From contig JAHFUP010000005.1 in NCBI GenBank assembly GCA_023265025.1, positions 24,492-88,491 on the forward strand: 64,000 nucleotides of DNA. The letters run 5' to 3'. The notes beneath the pieces are model-generated. The model was not told the origin of the DNA. It searched no databases and saw nothing but the letters and a program-made list of their open reading frames with translations. Positions 8,403 to 17,241 of the stretch are shown here, in pieces. The position numbers were made by a program, and so were the translations under genes. This DNA is from Acidimicrobiia bacterium. GTDB taxonomy: Bacteria > Actinomycetota > Acidimicrobiia > Acidimicrobiales > AC-14. Within the stretch, counting starts at the first letter, position 1. Every line of letters starts with the position of its first letter.

Positions 8403-9088
8403 CGGAGCTCGACGACGGGCAAGCCGCGGAGGAGCTCGGCGTGCTCCTCGTCGACGACCACCCTTTCTTCCTCGACGGCATGCGCTCGCTGGTCAACAGC
8501 CTCGACTGGGCGGCCGTCGTGGGCGTGGCCGGTACCGGCGACGAGGCCGTCGCCGCCGCGGCCCGGCTCGAACCTGACATCGTGGTCATGGACTTACACC
8601 TCCCCGGTGGCTCGGGTGTGGACGCCACTCGCCGGATCACCGCCCATCGGCCAACGACCGCTGTCCTCGTCCTCACCATGTTCGACGACGACGACTCGGT
8701 GTTCGAGGCGATTCGCGCAGGTGCTCGCGGTTACCTCCTGAAGGGGGCGGGACGATCGGAAGTGGTCCGTGCCCTGCGGTCCGTCGTCGCCGGCGAGGCG
8801 GTGTTCGGGCCGACGGTAGCCCGGCGCATCCTCGGCTACTTCGGCGACCTCGGCGAGCTCGGGCGGCTGTCGCCCCTGCCCGCCTTGACGGCGCGGGAGC
8901 GGGAAATCCTCGACCTCATGGCCTCCGGCCGGCGAAATGCCGACATAGCCACGGCCCTGTACCTGAGCCCGAAGACCGTCAGGAACAACGTGTCCAGCAT
9001 CTTCTCGAAGCTCCAGGTCGCGGACCGCGCCGCGGCCATCGTCCGGGCACGGGAGGCGGGCCTCGGGCGGAGCCATTGGGAGAGATAG
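8399..9088 (+). CDS. LuxR/NarL-family response regulator
   Basis: The 229-residue product has a receiver domain (LLVDDHPFFLDGM; phosphoacceptor Asp65 in VVMDLHLPGGSG; Lys near 114 in GYLLKGA). A C-terminal LuxR HTH follows (LTAREREILDLMASGRRNAD, then TVRNNVSSIFSKL). It starts at an ATGA overlap with the kinase gene, indicating translational coupling, and should be phosphorylated by that kinase. Target genes are not evident; the divergent secreted gene at 5576-6136 is a candidate. Confidence 0.9.
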   Translation: MTELDDGQAAEELGVLLVDDHPFFLDGMRSLVNSLDWAAVVGVAGTGDEAVAAAARLEPDIVVMDLHLPGGSGVDATRRITAHRPTTAVLVLTMFDDDDSVFEAIRAGARGYLLKGAGRSEVVRALRSVVAGEAVFGPTVARRILGYFGDLGELGRLSPLPALTAREREILDLMASGRRNADIATALYLSPKTVRNNVSSIFSKLQVADRAAAIVRAREAGLGRSHWER

Positions 9089-9149
9089 CCACCGCGGGAC
9101 CCACCTTTCAGTTGCCCGCGGGATCGATCTCCGTCGCGTCCGAAGGCGA

Positions 9150-9560
9150 CGCTGCCGGCGCCCGCGGTGCTTCGAATCAGCGTGACCGCCACCAGCGGGG
9201 GCGATCACGACGGACAAGGCGCCGGCCCAGACGAAGGTAGCGGGCGCGCCGCGGACGACCAGCAGGGCGAGCAGGAACAGCGGGACGCCGGCGATGGCCG
9301 ACGGGCTGTCGAGCAGGGCGCGGAGGTCGAAGCGCAGGCCGCTGGACGCAAGAACACCGGGATCACGAACCCGTAGGCGATGGCCTCCAGCTTCAGGTGG
9401 AAGTTGGGGTGGGTCATCGTGTCGCGGTCGACCATGCCCAGGATGGCTCAGGCCAGGAACGCGCCGAGAGTGGTGTCCAAGCCGAGCGTGCCGTCAGGGC
9501 AACGAGAGCGACGAGCAGCAGCACGGCGAACCGGACCTCGGTTGCTTGCTGGCCACGCGA
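9150..9560 (-). pseudogene. Broken Na+/H+ antiporter (CPA2/KefB-like) fragment
   Basis: Minus-strand pieces in different frames line up with the antiporter core in order: EVRFAVLLLVALVAL, then GLDTTLGAFLA, then MVDRDTMTHPNFHLKLEAIA followed by YGFVIPVFL, then the shifted continuation of the following helices and SVVIAPAG. There is also an in-frame stop after GAFLA. At least three frameshifts in about 400 bp and loss of both ends show a dead gene. It separates the two-component pair from the next SARP gene. Confidence 0.6.
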
Positions 9561-9666
9561 CGCTGTTGTAGCGCGGAACTCCGGGCGCCATGCCCAAGAG
9601 TGCGGTCGTGCGGCGAAGGTTCGCAGGATGTTGCCGCAAGTGTGGACCGACAAGGGCTGAATTATC

Positions 9667-12554
9667 ATGCGTCTCTCTGGGGCGGATTGGCCGTCTCGAA
9701 CGTGGAGGGCTGAGCTGGCGGAGCGTCCTGTGAATCGCTCGTCCCCCATCGGTCCGATTGAGTTCGGGATTCTCGGCACGCTCAGGGCTTCGGCCGGTGG
9801 CCATCCCATTGACCCGGGGCCCGGCAAGGTCCGCACGGTGCTCGGCATCCTTCTGCTCCACCCCAACCAGCTCGTTTCCGGAGATCGGCTAGTCGATGCG
9901 CTATGGGGTGACGACGCGCCGGCCAGCGCTGCGAACACGCTCCAGGGCTACGTGTCGTCACTACGGAAGCGCCTCGGGGCGACCGTCATCACGACGCGAT
10001 CCCCGGGCTACGTGCTGACCGTCGATACCGAGCAGATCGACGCCTGTCGCTTCGAACGGCTGGTCAGCGCCGGCCGGGCAGCGCTCAAGGAGGACCGAGC
10101 CGAGGCAGCCCAACGGTTGCTGTGCGAAGCTCTCTCGCTGTGGCGAGGTGACGCTCTGGCGGACTTCGCCTTCTACGAGTTCGCCCAAGGGGAAATCGCC
10201 CGTCTTCACGAGCTTCGGCTCGTAGCCGCCGAGGAACGGTTCGAGGCTGAGCTTGCGCTCGGCCGCCACGCCTCGATTGCGGACGGCTTGGCATCGCTCG
10301 CGCGTGAGAATCCGGTGCGCGAGCGGTTATGGGGCCAACTGATGATTGCTCTGTATAGGTGCGGGCACCAGGCCGAGGCCCTACGGGCATTGAGTGAACT
10401 CCGTCGCCACCTCCTCGAGGAGCTCGGCATCGAACCCTCCGCCGCTCTTCGTCAGCTGGAGAACGACATCCTCCACCAGCGTTCGGGCCTCGACTGGCGG
10501 CCTCGTATGGCAGCTGCGACCGACGATGGACTGCCCACCTATCGGTCCAGCTTCGTCGGGCGGGAGGCCGAATTGGTCGAGCTGGACGAGCTGGTAGCGA
10601 GCGGAAGGATCGTGACGGTGACGGGACCAGGCGGGATCGGCAAGACCCGGCTGGCGGTCGAGCTGGCGCGGCGGGCGAAGGTCCGATTTGCGGGTGGGGT
10701 ACTGCTCATCGAGCTTGGCGCGGTGGCCGACGCCAACCTAGTGCCAGAGGTGATCGCCGCTGCCCTCGGCGTGGCTGACGTCCCCAGCGGGTCCCTTCGC
10801 GAAGCGCTAGCCATGACGCTCGGGGGCCGGCGGCTACTGGTCGTCCTGGACAACTGCGAACACGTCGCCGGAGCGGCTGCGACCGTGGTCGATACGCTGC
10901 TGCAGGTCGCGCTCGGCGTCGCGGTGCTAGCAACAAGTCGCGAGCCCTTGCGGGTCGACGGCGAGCGGGTCTGGCGGGCACACCCGCTCGCCCCGGCGCC
11001 GTCGGTCCGCCTGTTCGTCGACCGAGCCGCCGCTCGGGGTCCGCTCGTCCACGACGTCCCGACGGCCACGGCAGTAAGCCAGCTCTGCCAGCGGCTCGAC
11101 GGCCTCCCGCTCGCTATCGAGCTCGCCGCCGCGCGCTCGCCCGGCTTGACCCCGGGGGAGATGCTCAGCGCCCTCGATCGACGCTTCACGCTCCTCGATC
11201 GTGGATCCAGAGCGGGACCGGCTCGACATCAGACACTGCGGGCAGCCGTTGAATGGAGCCACGAGTCCCTTACACCGGACGAGGCGATTGTCTTCAGGCG
11301 GCTCTCGGTCTTCAAGGGCGGCTTCACGCTCGCCGCCGCCCGGCGCGTGGTAGCCGACGACCAGGACAGCCAAGGCGTGGAGCCCGAACTGGTTGCCGGA
11401 CTGCTCGCCGCGCTCGTCGACAAGTCGCTGCTCTCGGGCGACCAGCACAGTGCCGAGACCCGATACCACCAGCTCGAGACGATTCGCGAATACGCCTGGG
11501 AGCGACTCGTCGAGGCCGGCGAGTCATTCACACCGCTGGCTTCTCGTATGTGTCAGAGGGATGGGCGTGGACGGAGCGTGTCGTGGCCGCGGCCGCGGAC
11601 GCGGAACCTCGGGTGCGGGCCGAGGCGCTCCTGGTCCAGGGCACCCTTGCTTTGGCGAGAGGCGACGTCGCGGGAGCGATCGCTCCCCGACAAGAGGCTC
11701 TCTCGGTGTTCCAAGAGCTCGGCGACGACCTCGGGACGGCCGTGAGCCTCCACTACCTCGCCGCCGTCTCGTTGGTGCAAGGTGACTACGGCGAGGCGCT
11801 CCGGATCTGCTCAGCCTCTCTCGACGTGTGGCGCCGCTGTCCCGTCACGCGAGGCTACGGCACGGCGATCAACTTCGCGCTTCACAACCTGGGGCTGATC
11901 GCCATCGAGACGGGCGACCTCCAAGCGGCCGCCCACCATCTCTGCGAGGCGCTCGCCGCCGCCCACGACCTCGACGAGGAGGGCGGCGTCGCGGTCCACG
12001 AACTGGCGCTGGGCGAGCTGCGCGAGGTGGAGGGGACCGTCGCTGCTGCGTCCTCCCATTACGAGCGCTCGCTGGCGGTCGCACGGGATATCGGGTTCCC
12101 CCGAGTCGTCGTCGCAGATCTGGTCGCTCTCGGCAGGTTGGCGCTCCGCCGCGGGGACCTGACCGCCGCGAGCGGCTTCACGATCGAAGGCCTCGAAGTC
12201 GCCGTCGCGGGCCGCAGCCCGCTCAGCGTCGTAGAGGCATTGACGGGTCTCGCCTCCGTCGCCGCGACGAGCCGAGCCGGATTGGAACGAGCCACCCACC
12301 TTCTGGGTGCATCGGACCGCATGCTTGACGCCATCGGGGCGCATCGGAGACGTGCCGAACGCGACGCCTACGAGCGCACCGTTCAGATTCTCGTCGAGCG
12401 CCTCGGGCATGAGGGCTACGGCCGGGCGTGGAGGGAAGGGCGCGGGTGGCCAGAGGACCGTGCCGTCGAGGAGGCGCGCGCCGCCCGGTTGAGCCAGCTA
12501 CCAGCCACGAGCGACATCCCCCCGTCGTCACCGACGAAGCCGAGCGACGAATAG
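9667..12554 (+). pseudogene. SARP/AfsR-type regulator with internal deletion and frameshift
   Basis: The first frame (9667-11520) encodes a SARP winged helix (IEFGILGTL, GKVRTVLGILLLHPNQLVSG), a bacterial transcriptional-activation domain (to about residue 280) and an NB-ARC/ATPase module with Walker A TGPGGIGKTRLAVEL and Walker B LLVVLDNCEH. At about 11520, after RLVEAGE, the frame changes. The TPR tail then continues (GWAWTERVV through many GD-A-A repeats to 12554). Intact relatives have roughly 100 residues between these parts, so a deletion with frameshift is likely. An alternative start is GTG 9730 with GGAG upstream. Two truncated polypeptides may still be made; the N-terminal one keeps DNA-binding and ATPase parts. 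Confidence 0.75.
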
Positions 12555-12892
12555 AGGTCCGAGCGCTTGTCGGTGAGGAGGGCGACGTGTTGCCCTGGGA
12601 CTGTCTCGAGAAGAGCGCGCACCATTGCCGTGCCTATCCCCTGCCGCCGATACGACGACTGAGTCCACACGTCGACGATGTAGGCGTTGCACACGCCGTC
12701 GGACAGCACCCGCGCCGTCCCGACCACTCGCCGGTCGCACCACACGGTGACCGTCGCGTGGCTGCGCTCGAACGAGAGCCGGAGCTCGTCGGCCGTGCGG
12801 CCGTTGTCGAAATTGTCTCGTCCGAGGTCATCCTTAAGAATTGTCCAGTCAACGCCAGCGAGGTGCGAACGGCATTCCCATGTCCTGTCCAT
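12416..12892 (-). CDS. GNAT-family N-acetyltransferase
   Basis: The 158-residue product matches a small GNAT subfamily: LKDDLGRDNFDNGRTADELR near the N-terminus, VVGTARVLSDGVCNAYIVDV, the acetyl-CoA loop SSYRRQGIGTAMVRAL and a GQHVALLTDKRSDLYSSLGF strand. The last 46 codons overlap the convergent end of the SARP gene and are low complexity. ATG 12892 adds about 15 residues before the conserved start; no strong ribosome site is visible. Substrate unknown. Confidence 0.72.
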   Translation of the reverse strand: MDRTWECRSHLAGVDWTILKDDLGRDNFDNGRTADELRLSFERSHATVTVWCDRRVVGTARVLSDGVCNAYIVDVWTQSSYRRQGIGTAMVRALLETVPGQHVALLTDKRSDLYSSLGFVGDDGGMSLVAGSWLNRAARASSTARSSGHPRPSLHARP

Positions 12893-13115
12893 GGCACACA
12901 GCCTTGCGCCAGCCCCCTTGACTTCATCTTGAGCCCCACTGGAGCGGCTCGGACAACAGCAAGGTACGGAAGTCCCGAATGTCGAGGCAAGGATGGCGCG
13001 GAAGGCGAACGACGACCGGGTCCCGCAGGAGGAACCCTCAGCGGGAGGGAGGTCAGCGGTGCCCGTGGAAGTGACGTTGCGTCCCGCAAGGGTGATCCGG
13101 TGAATCGTCCCGGTA

Positions 13116-13250
13116 CTGGGAGGCTATGCGAACAGCTACGCCCACCTCTTTCCTGAGCATGGCGATGCTCTCGCCGACCGTTTGGACGCCTTCATCGCCG
13201 CTTCGACCCCCACTCCGGCGGCCAAGATCATCGATCTTCGCCGGACGTGA
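13116..13250 (+). pseudogene. C-terminal remnant of a tyrosine-recombinase integrase
   Basis: The last 45 codons before TGA 13248-13250 read LGGYANSYAHLFPEHGDALA followed by DRLDAFIAA. This is the usual tail of phage-type integrases, the YSHLFPE-like segment just before or including the catalytic Tyr helix. Nothing upstream matches the rest of the enzyme. The stop lies 83 bp from the 3' end of tRNA-Val, the normal position of an integrase beside its attachment site. Direct repeats ATGTGCACCAG (x2) follow the stop. Confidence 0.6.
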
Positions 13251-13332
13251 TGTGCACCAGATGTGCACCAGCCGGCCATAGGAAGCCGTATTCGGAAGCC
13301 GCATATGGCCTGTGACCTGCAGTTTTGCCTTG

Positions 13333-13406
13333 TGGGCGCTGAGGGACTCGAACCCCCGACCCCATCCTTGTAAGGGATGTGCTCTAACCAGCTGAGCTAA
13401 GCGCCC
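13333..13406 (-). tRNA. tRNA-Val(TAC)
   Basis: The acceptor stem GGGCGCT pairs with AGCGCCC, followed by discriminator A. The D-arm reads TAGCTCAGCTGGTTAGAGC, the anticodon stem CATCC/GGATG encloses loop CTTACAA (anticodon TAC), and the T-arm contains GGTTCGAGTCC. CCA is not encoded. An integrase remnant lies just beyond its 3' end. Confidence 0.93.
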
Positions 13407-13421
13407 CGTCGCCCGCCGAGG

Positions 13422-13907
13422 CTACCGGGGCGGGAACGTCCGGCCGAGTTGGATGAGGGCGGACGCGGCCTCGGGCAGCAGCCTGGGCAGGTCGTCGGGG
13501 GCGAACCACCGGGCATCGGTGATCTCGGGCGAGTGGTCGGTGCGCTCCGGCTGCGGCGACTCGTCGGCCAGACGGGCGTGGAACACCACATCCACCCGGC
13601 GCGCCTTCACGTCGATGACGACAACCGGCAGGCCCTGGAGCTCGACGTCGATGCCGAGCTCCTCGCTGAGCTCACGGCGGGCGGCGTCGGCCGGCTCCTC
13701 ACCCCGCTGCAGCAGCCCTCCCGGGAACCCCCAGCCGCCGCGCCGGTAGGACTGACGCACGAGGAGCATATGGCCGTCGGCCCGCTCGACGACGCAGATC
13801 GACCCGATGTGGAACGAAGGCGTGGCCCGGCGGATCAGGAAGACGCGGGCGACCAACGGCAGGCGCTCGTAGGCGGCGAGTAGCAGCGTCTGGGCGCGGG
13901 CGCGCAC
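13422..13907 (-). CDS. NUDIX hydrolase
   Basis: The 161-residue product carries the Nudix box GGLLQRGEEPADAARRELSE followed by ELG (about residues 65-90), the GX5EX7REUXEEXGU signature that binds Mg2+ and hydrolyses nucleoside-diphosphate-X substrates. GTG 13907 lies 17 bp after the inositol-phosphatase-like stop, so the two are probably co-transcribed. No strong ribosome site is seen; in-frame sequence further upstream would run into the neighbouring gene. Substrate cannot be predicted. Confidence 0.82.
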   Translation of the reverse strand: MRARAQTLLLAAYERLPLVARVFLIRRATPSFHIGSICVVERADGHMLLVRQSYRRGGWGFPGGLLQRGEEPADAARRELSEELGIDVELQGLPVVVIDVKARRVDVVFHARLADESPQPERTDHSPEITDARWFAPDDLPRLLPEAASALIQLGRTFPPR

Positions 13908-13924
13908 TGCCGGCGGCAAGGGCG

Positions 13925-14689
13925 CTATGCCGCGGTGGCGGGCACGGGGAACCCCTGCCTGGCGGCGAGCAGCTCGCGCAGCAGCTCCGGCGTCGCCGCC
14001 GCCACGGGTACCCGGCGGTCGGTCCAGCCCAGCGTCACCAACTCCCGCCCCGCCGCCTCGGTGACCCGAGCGCCGGCCTCCTGGCACACGAGCATCCCGC
14101 CGAGGTAGTCCCACGGGCTGTGGGCGTGGTTGGAGCAGTCGACGTAGGCGTCGAGGTGTCCGCAAGCCACGGCGCAGAGGTCGAGGGCTGCGGCGCCCAG
14201 GGAGCGCATCTGGCGCCAACCCATGTCGACGGGCGGATACCCGGTGAGCCCGAGGACGGCGTCGTCCAGGCGAGTGCACACGGTGGGCTCCGTGGGCCGG
14301 CCGTTCCGCAGCGCACCTTCGCCGCGGATGGCCTCGAACCGCTCGCCTGTGGCCTGGTTGACAACGAGGGCGACCCGTGCGCCGCGGGCGTCGACCGCAC
14401 ACAGGCTGGTGGCGAACCACGGGATGCCCCGCGCCGCGTTGGTCGACCCGTCGACCGGGTCGAGGACCACGACGACATCCCGCTCGGTGTCGTGCGGCCC
14501 GGTCTCCTCACTCAGCACGCCGAGGCCGGCGCCGCGCAGGACGTCGAGGGCGGCCTTGTCGGCGGCGATGTCGGAGTGGTACTGGCCCGGTCGGGTCCCC
14601 GCCGGCCCCCAGTCTCCGAGGGCGTCGAGGGCGGCCCGTACGGCGGCGGAGGCCTCGGACAGCACGGCGAGCAGCGCGTCGTCGGTCAC
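13925..14689 (-). CDS. Inositol monophosphatase-family phosphatase
   Basis: The 254-residue product has all three metal-binding motifs of the family: GVLSEETG (Glu61/62), LDPVDGSTNAARGIPWF (Asp77, Asp80) and HSPWDYLGGMLVCQEAGA near the C-terminus. Members dephosphorylate inositol-1-phosphate, histidinol phosphate or 3'-phosphoadenosine phosphates with Mg2+. It is the first gene of a two-gene unit with the NUDIX hydrolase, a pairing that hints at nucleotide-phosphate clean-up, but this is inference. Confidence 0.85.
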   Translation of the reverse strand: MTDDALLAVLSEASAAVRAALDALGDWGPAGTRPGQYHSDIAADKAALDVLRGAGLGVLSEETGPHDTERDVVVVLDPVDGSTNAARGIPWFATSLCAVDARGARVALVVNQATGERFEAIRGEGALRNGRPTEPTVCTRLDDAVLGLTGYPPVDMGWRQMRSLGAAALDLCAVACGHLDAYVDCSNHAHSPWDYLGGMLVCQEAGARVTEAAGRELVTLGWTDRRVPVAAATPELLRELLAARQGFPVPATAA

Positions 14690-14764
14690 CCTGCAAGACG
14701 CTACAACGCGCTAGCGACGGGACAGTGCGACACTGAGTGACAGCAAGGTGCACGGGAGGGTCGG

Positions 14765-14974
14765 TTGCCGGACCACCAAATGGTCGGAAAGATCGGCCGG
14801 GTGACCGGGACGATCGGTCCGGGACAGATCGGCGAGGTCATGGTTTCGATACGCGGCGGCAGCGAGGCGTTCCACGCATACGCGTCCGATGCGGACGAGA
14901 CCATGACGACGGGTAGCCGCATCGTGGTCGTGGAGTACTTCCCACCGCGCACGGTGGTCGTCGCCCGCATGTAG
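14765..14974 (+). CDS. NfeD-like OB-fold protein
   Basis: The 69-residue product (KIGRVTGTIGPGQIGEVMVS, then GSRIVVVEYFPPRTVVVARM) resembles the C-terminal OB-fold of NfeD proteins, which pair with flotillins in membrane microdomains. TTG 14765 is chosen since GGAGGG lies four bases upstream; ATG 14780 is an alternative. It is 19 bp from the flotillin start. The membrane part of classical NfeD is absent, so attachment would be through its partner. Confidence 0.75.
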   Translation: MPDHQMVGKIGRVTGTIGPGQIGEVMVSIRGGSEAFHAYASDADETMTTGSRIVVVEYFPPRTVVVARM

Positions 14975-14993
14975 CCCTCCCGGAGGTTCTCTC

Positions 14994-16454
14994 ATGACCG
15001 TCCTCATCGGCATCGCCGTCGCCCTCGTGGTGTTCGTCGTCCTGTTCAAGGCCTGCTGGAGGGTGGCAGAGCCCAACGAGGCCCTGATCATCTCCGGCCT
15101 GCGCGCCAACGTCCCGAGCGACGCGGTCCAGGAGAGCCTCGGGTTCAAGATCGTGACCGGAAAAGGCACGCTCGTCGTACCTGGGGTGCAGACCGTCCGC
15201 CGGCTCACCCTCGACCTCCGCGAGGCTGAGCTGGCCATCGACTGCGTCACCCACCAGGGCATCCCGCTCGGGATCAAGGGCGTGGTGATCTTCAAGGTCG
15301 GCGACGACTTCACCTCCATCGCCAACTCGGCCCGGCGCTTCCTCGACCAGCAGGACCAGATGGACGCCCGCGTCCACAATGTCTTCGCCGGCCACCTGCG
15401 GGCCATCGTCGGCAGCATGACCGTCGAGGAGATGATCCGCGACCGGGAGAAGCTCACCCAGCTCACCCGCCAGTCCTCCGGCACCGAGATGGAGAAGCTG
15501 GGCCTCATCGTCGACTCCCTGCAGATCCAGGAGATCGACGACCCCACGGGCTACATCGAGAACCTGGGCAAGCCCCACGCCGCCGCCGTCGCCAGCCAGG
15601 CCCGCATCGCCCAGGCCCACGCCGACCGGGAGGCCACCGAGCAGGAGCAGCAGGCCGACGCCCTGAAGGCCGAGGCCCGCCGGGAGAGCCAGATCAAACA
15701 GTCGGGGTACCAGGCCGAGATCGACCGGGCCGCGGCATTGACCCGCCAGGCCGGCCCGCTGTCGGAGGCCTCGGCCCGCCAGGAGGTCGTGGTCCAGGAG
15801 ACCAAGGTGGCCGAGCTGCAGGCCCAGCTGGAGGAGCAGCGGCTGCAGGCCATGGTCCGCAAGCCGGCCGACGCCGAGGCCTACCAAAAGGTCACCCTGG
15901 CCCGGGCCGAGCGCGACTCGCGGATCTCCGCGGCCGAGGCCAAGGCCCAGGAGGTCGAGCTGGCCGCGACCGCGAACGGGAACCGGGTCAAGGTCGAGGC
16001 CGGCGCCGAGGCGGAGCACGTGCGGTTGGAGGCGGCGGCCCAGGCGGAGTCGGTCAGGCTCCGGGGCGACGCCGAGGCCGGCGCCACCAGGGCTCGAGGT
16101 CTGGCTGAGGGTGACTCCGTACGGGCCAAAGGTATGGCTGAGGCCGAGGCCATCAAGGCCCGCGCCGACGCGCTGGCCGAGAACCAGGACGCGGTCATCG
16201 GGCAGCAATTGGCCGAGCAGTGGCCGGCCATCGTGGAGGCGGCGGCCAAGCCGTTCGGCTCGATCGACCAGATGATCGTCCTCAATGGCGCCGCCGGCCT
16301 GTCGGAGGCGCTGGCCCAGGCGTTGTCCCAGGGCGTCGCCGGCCTGCAACTGGCCCGCAACCTGCTGTCCGGGGCGAGCAAGACCACCGATGCCCACAAG
16401 GCGAGGGTGCCGAACGTCGCCGATCTGGCCGGGAACGGCGACGGAGCCGGGTAG
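14994..16454 (+). CDS. Flotillin-family membrane scaffold protein
   Basis: The 486-residue product has one N-terminal membrane helix (TVLIGIAVALVVFVVLFKA), an SPFH/band-7 domain (about residues 25-200: EPNEALIISG, MTVEEMIRDREKL) and a long Ala/Glu-rich coiled coil (about 200-420) with repeated AEA motifs. The C-terminal tail is conserved in flotillins. Such proteins form oligomeric scaffolds in membrane microdomains. GGAGG lies before ATG 14994. The preceding NfeD-like gene is the usual partner. Confidence 0.9.
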   Translation: MTVLIGIAVALVVFVVLFKACWRVAEPNEALIISGLRANVPSDAVQESLGFKIVTGKGTLVVPGVQTVRRLTLDLREAELAIDCVTHQGIPLGIKGVVIFKVGDDFTSIANSARRFLDQQDQMDARVHNVFAGHLRAIVGSMTVEEMIRDREKLTQLTRQSSGTEMEKLGLIVDSLQIQEIDDPTGYIENLGKPHAAAVASQARIAQAHADREATEQEQQADALKAEARRESQIKQSGYQAEIDRAAALTRQAGPLSEASARQEVVVQETKVAELQAQLEEQRLQAMVRKPADAEAYQKVTLARAERDSRISAAEAKAQEVELAATANGNRVKVEAGAEAEHVRLEAAAQAESVRLRGDAEAGATRARGLAEGDSVRAKGMAEAEAIKARADALAENQDAVIGQQLAEQWPAIVEAAAKPFGSIDQMIVLNGAAGLSEALAQALSQGVAGLQLARNLLSGASKTTDAHKARVPNVADLAGNGDGAG

Positions 16455-16513
16455 CCCGGCATCATCCCCTACGCTCGACGGCGTCCGTCCCACCCGATCG
16501 CAGGAGGTAGTGC

Positions 16514-17071
16514 TTGGCCGCCATCGACGTGGCGGGGTACGTCGCAGAGCTGAAGGACCACGCCGTGGACCATGGGTTCCATGTCCACGACGAGCGTCAC
16601 TTCGTCGAGACGTACTCGCTCCGCCAGGTCTGGGAGGTCGACCTCCATCCCGAGGAGGGCTGCGGCGGCCCGCTCGACCTCCATCTGGCCCTGGAGGTCG
16701 AGCCCCGGGTGCTGCTGGCGTTCGAGGACGTGGCCGCCAACCTGCCCGACGACGACGAGCCGCCGGACGAGTTCTCCTTCCCACTGACGTTCACCTGGGC
16801 CCTCCCACCGCTTCCGAGCGGGCCCGACCTGCTGGTGCTCGCCACCGACCTGGCCGGCGTGGGGGGGCCGGAGCTGCCGTTGGAGGTCTCGGCCATCGAC
16901 TCGTTCGGCTCGGTTACCGACGCCCCCGAACGCAGCCTGACGATCGTCGCCCGCCAGCAGGTTTCGCTGGCCAAGGTTTGGGCCGGCGAGGAGCTGCTCT
17001 GCGACCTGCTCGACCGGTGTCTGGCGGTGAGCCGCTTCCTGCTCGAACGAGCGACGACATGGGGGGTCTGA
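16514..17071 (+). CDS. Conserved-looking protein of unknown function
   Basis: TTG 16514 follows a perfect AGGAGGT ribosome site. The 185-residue acidic product has no signal peptide or membrane helix and alternates hydrophobic strands (LDLHLALEVEPRVLLAFEDV, FPLTFTWALPPLP). I do not recognise the family. It lies downstream of the flotillin gene with a 59-bp gap and may share its transcript. Confidence 0.65.
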   Translation: MAAIDVAGYVAELKDHAVDHGFHVHDERHFVETYSLRQVWEVDLHPEEGCGGPLDLHLALEVEPRVLLAFEDVAANLPDDDEPPDEFSFPLTFTWALPPLPSGPDLLVLATDLAGVGGPELPLEVSAIDSFGSVTDAPERSLTIVARQQVSLAKVWAGEELLCDLLDRCLAVSRFLLERATTWGV

Positions 17072-17073
17072 GC

Positions 17074-17119
17074 CCTTTTCGAAAAGGCCCTTGACAGTAG
17101 GGGCTCGGCTCCTTACAGT
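17074..17119 (+). promoter_or_regulatory. Strong sigma70-type promoter with upstream 14-bp palindrome
   Basis: TTGACA (17091-17096) and TACAGT (17114-17119) are separated by 17 bp, close to the vegetative consensus. A perfect palindrome CCTTTTCGAAAAGG (17074-17087) ends three bases before the -35 box; it could be an operator or part of a terminator for the gene ending at 17071. The predicted start point, about 17126, coincides with the first base of the structured RNA that follows. Confidence 0.6.
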
Positions 17120-17125
17120 GACCCT

Positions 17126-17204
17126 CGGAGTCCCAAGGGGGCAACGCAGAGACCGACTCTCGGGTCGGAGGAAGCGGAACTTCCTCGGGACTCCATCTTT
17201 TTGC
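17126..17204 (+). ncRNA. Candidate structured small RNA (about 75-80 nt), class unknown
   Basis: Three helices are visible: a closing stem GGAGTCCC (17127-17134) with GGGACTCC (17187-17194), perfect over 8 bp; an inner hairpin CGAC (17154-17157) with GTCG (17164-17167); and a hairpin GAGGAAG (17168-17174) with CTTCCTC (17180-17186) and loop CGGAA. A T-rich tract (ATCTTTTT) follows the closing stem as in an intrinsic terminator. A promoter precedes it with predicted start at the stem base. It has no tRNA arms, SRP tetraloop motif or 6C loops. It could be an independent small RNA or an attenuating leader of the gene at 17242. Confidence 0.5.
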
Positions 17205-17213
17205 GCGTCCAGG

Positions 17214-17229
17214 ACGAACATACGTTCGA
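17214..17229 (+). promoter_or_regulatory. LexA-type SOS box
   Basis: ACGAACATACGTTCGA contains the perfect palindrome CGAAC-ATAC-GTTCG, matching the actinobacterial SOS box GAAC-N4-GTTC. It ends 12 bp before GTG 17242 and overlaps the region where that gene's promoter must lie; a TAGACT -10-like hexamer is at 17231-17236, which would give a nearly leaderless transcript. Confidence 0.75.
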
Positions 17230-17241
17230 CTAGACTCTGGC

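Noticed and set aside
17168..17200. Simple terminator of the gene ending at 17071
   Set aside because: Not excluded, but a near-consensus promoter lies between that gene and the hairpin, and the outer stem pairs with the predicted RNA 5' end, so termination of an independent RNA fits better.
17126..17204. Degenerate tRNA or SRP RNA
   Set aside because: The T-arm and anticodon-loop patterns of a tRNA are absent, and the conserved SRP loop is not present; only the overall size fits.
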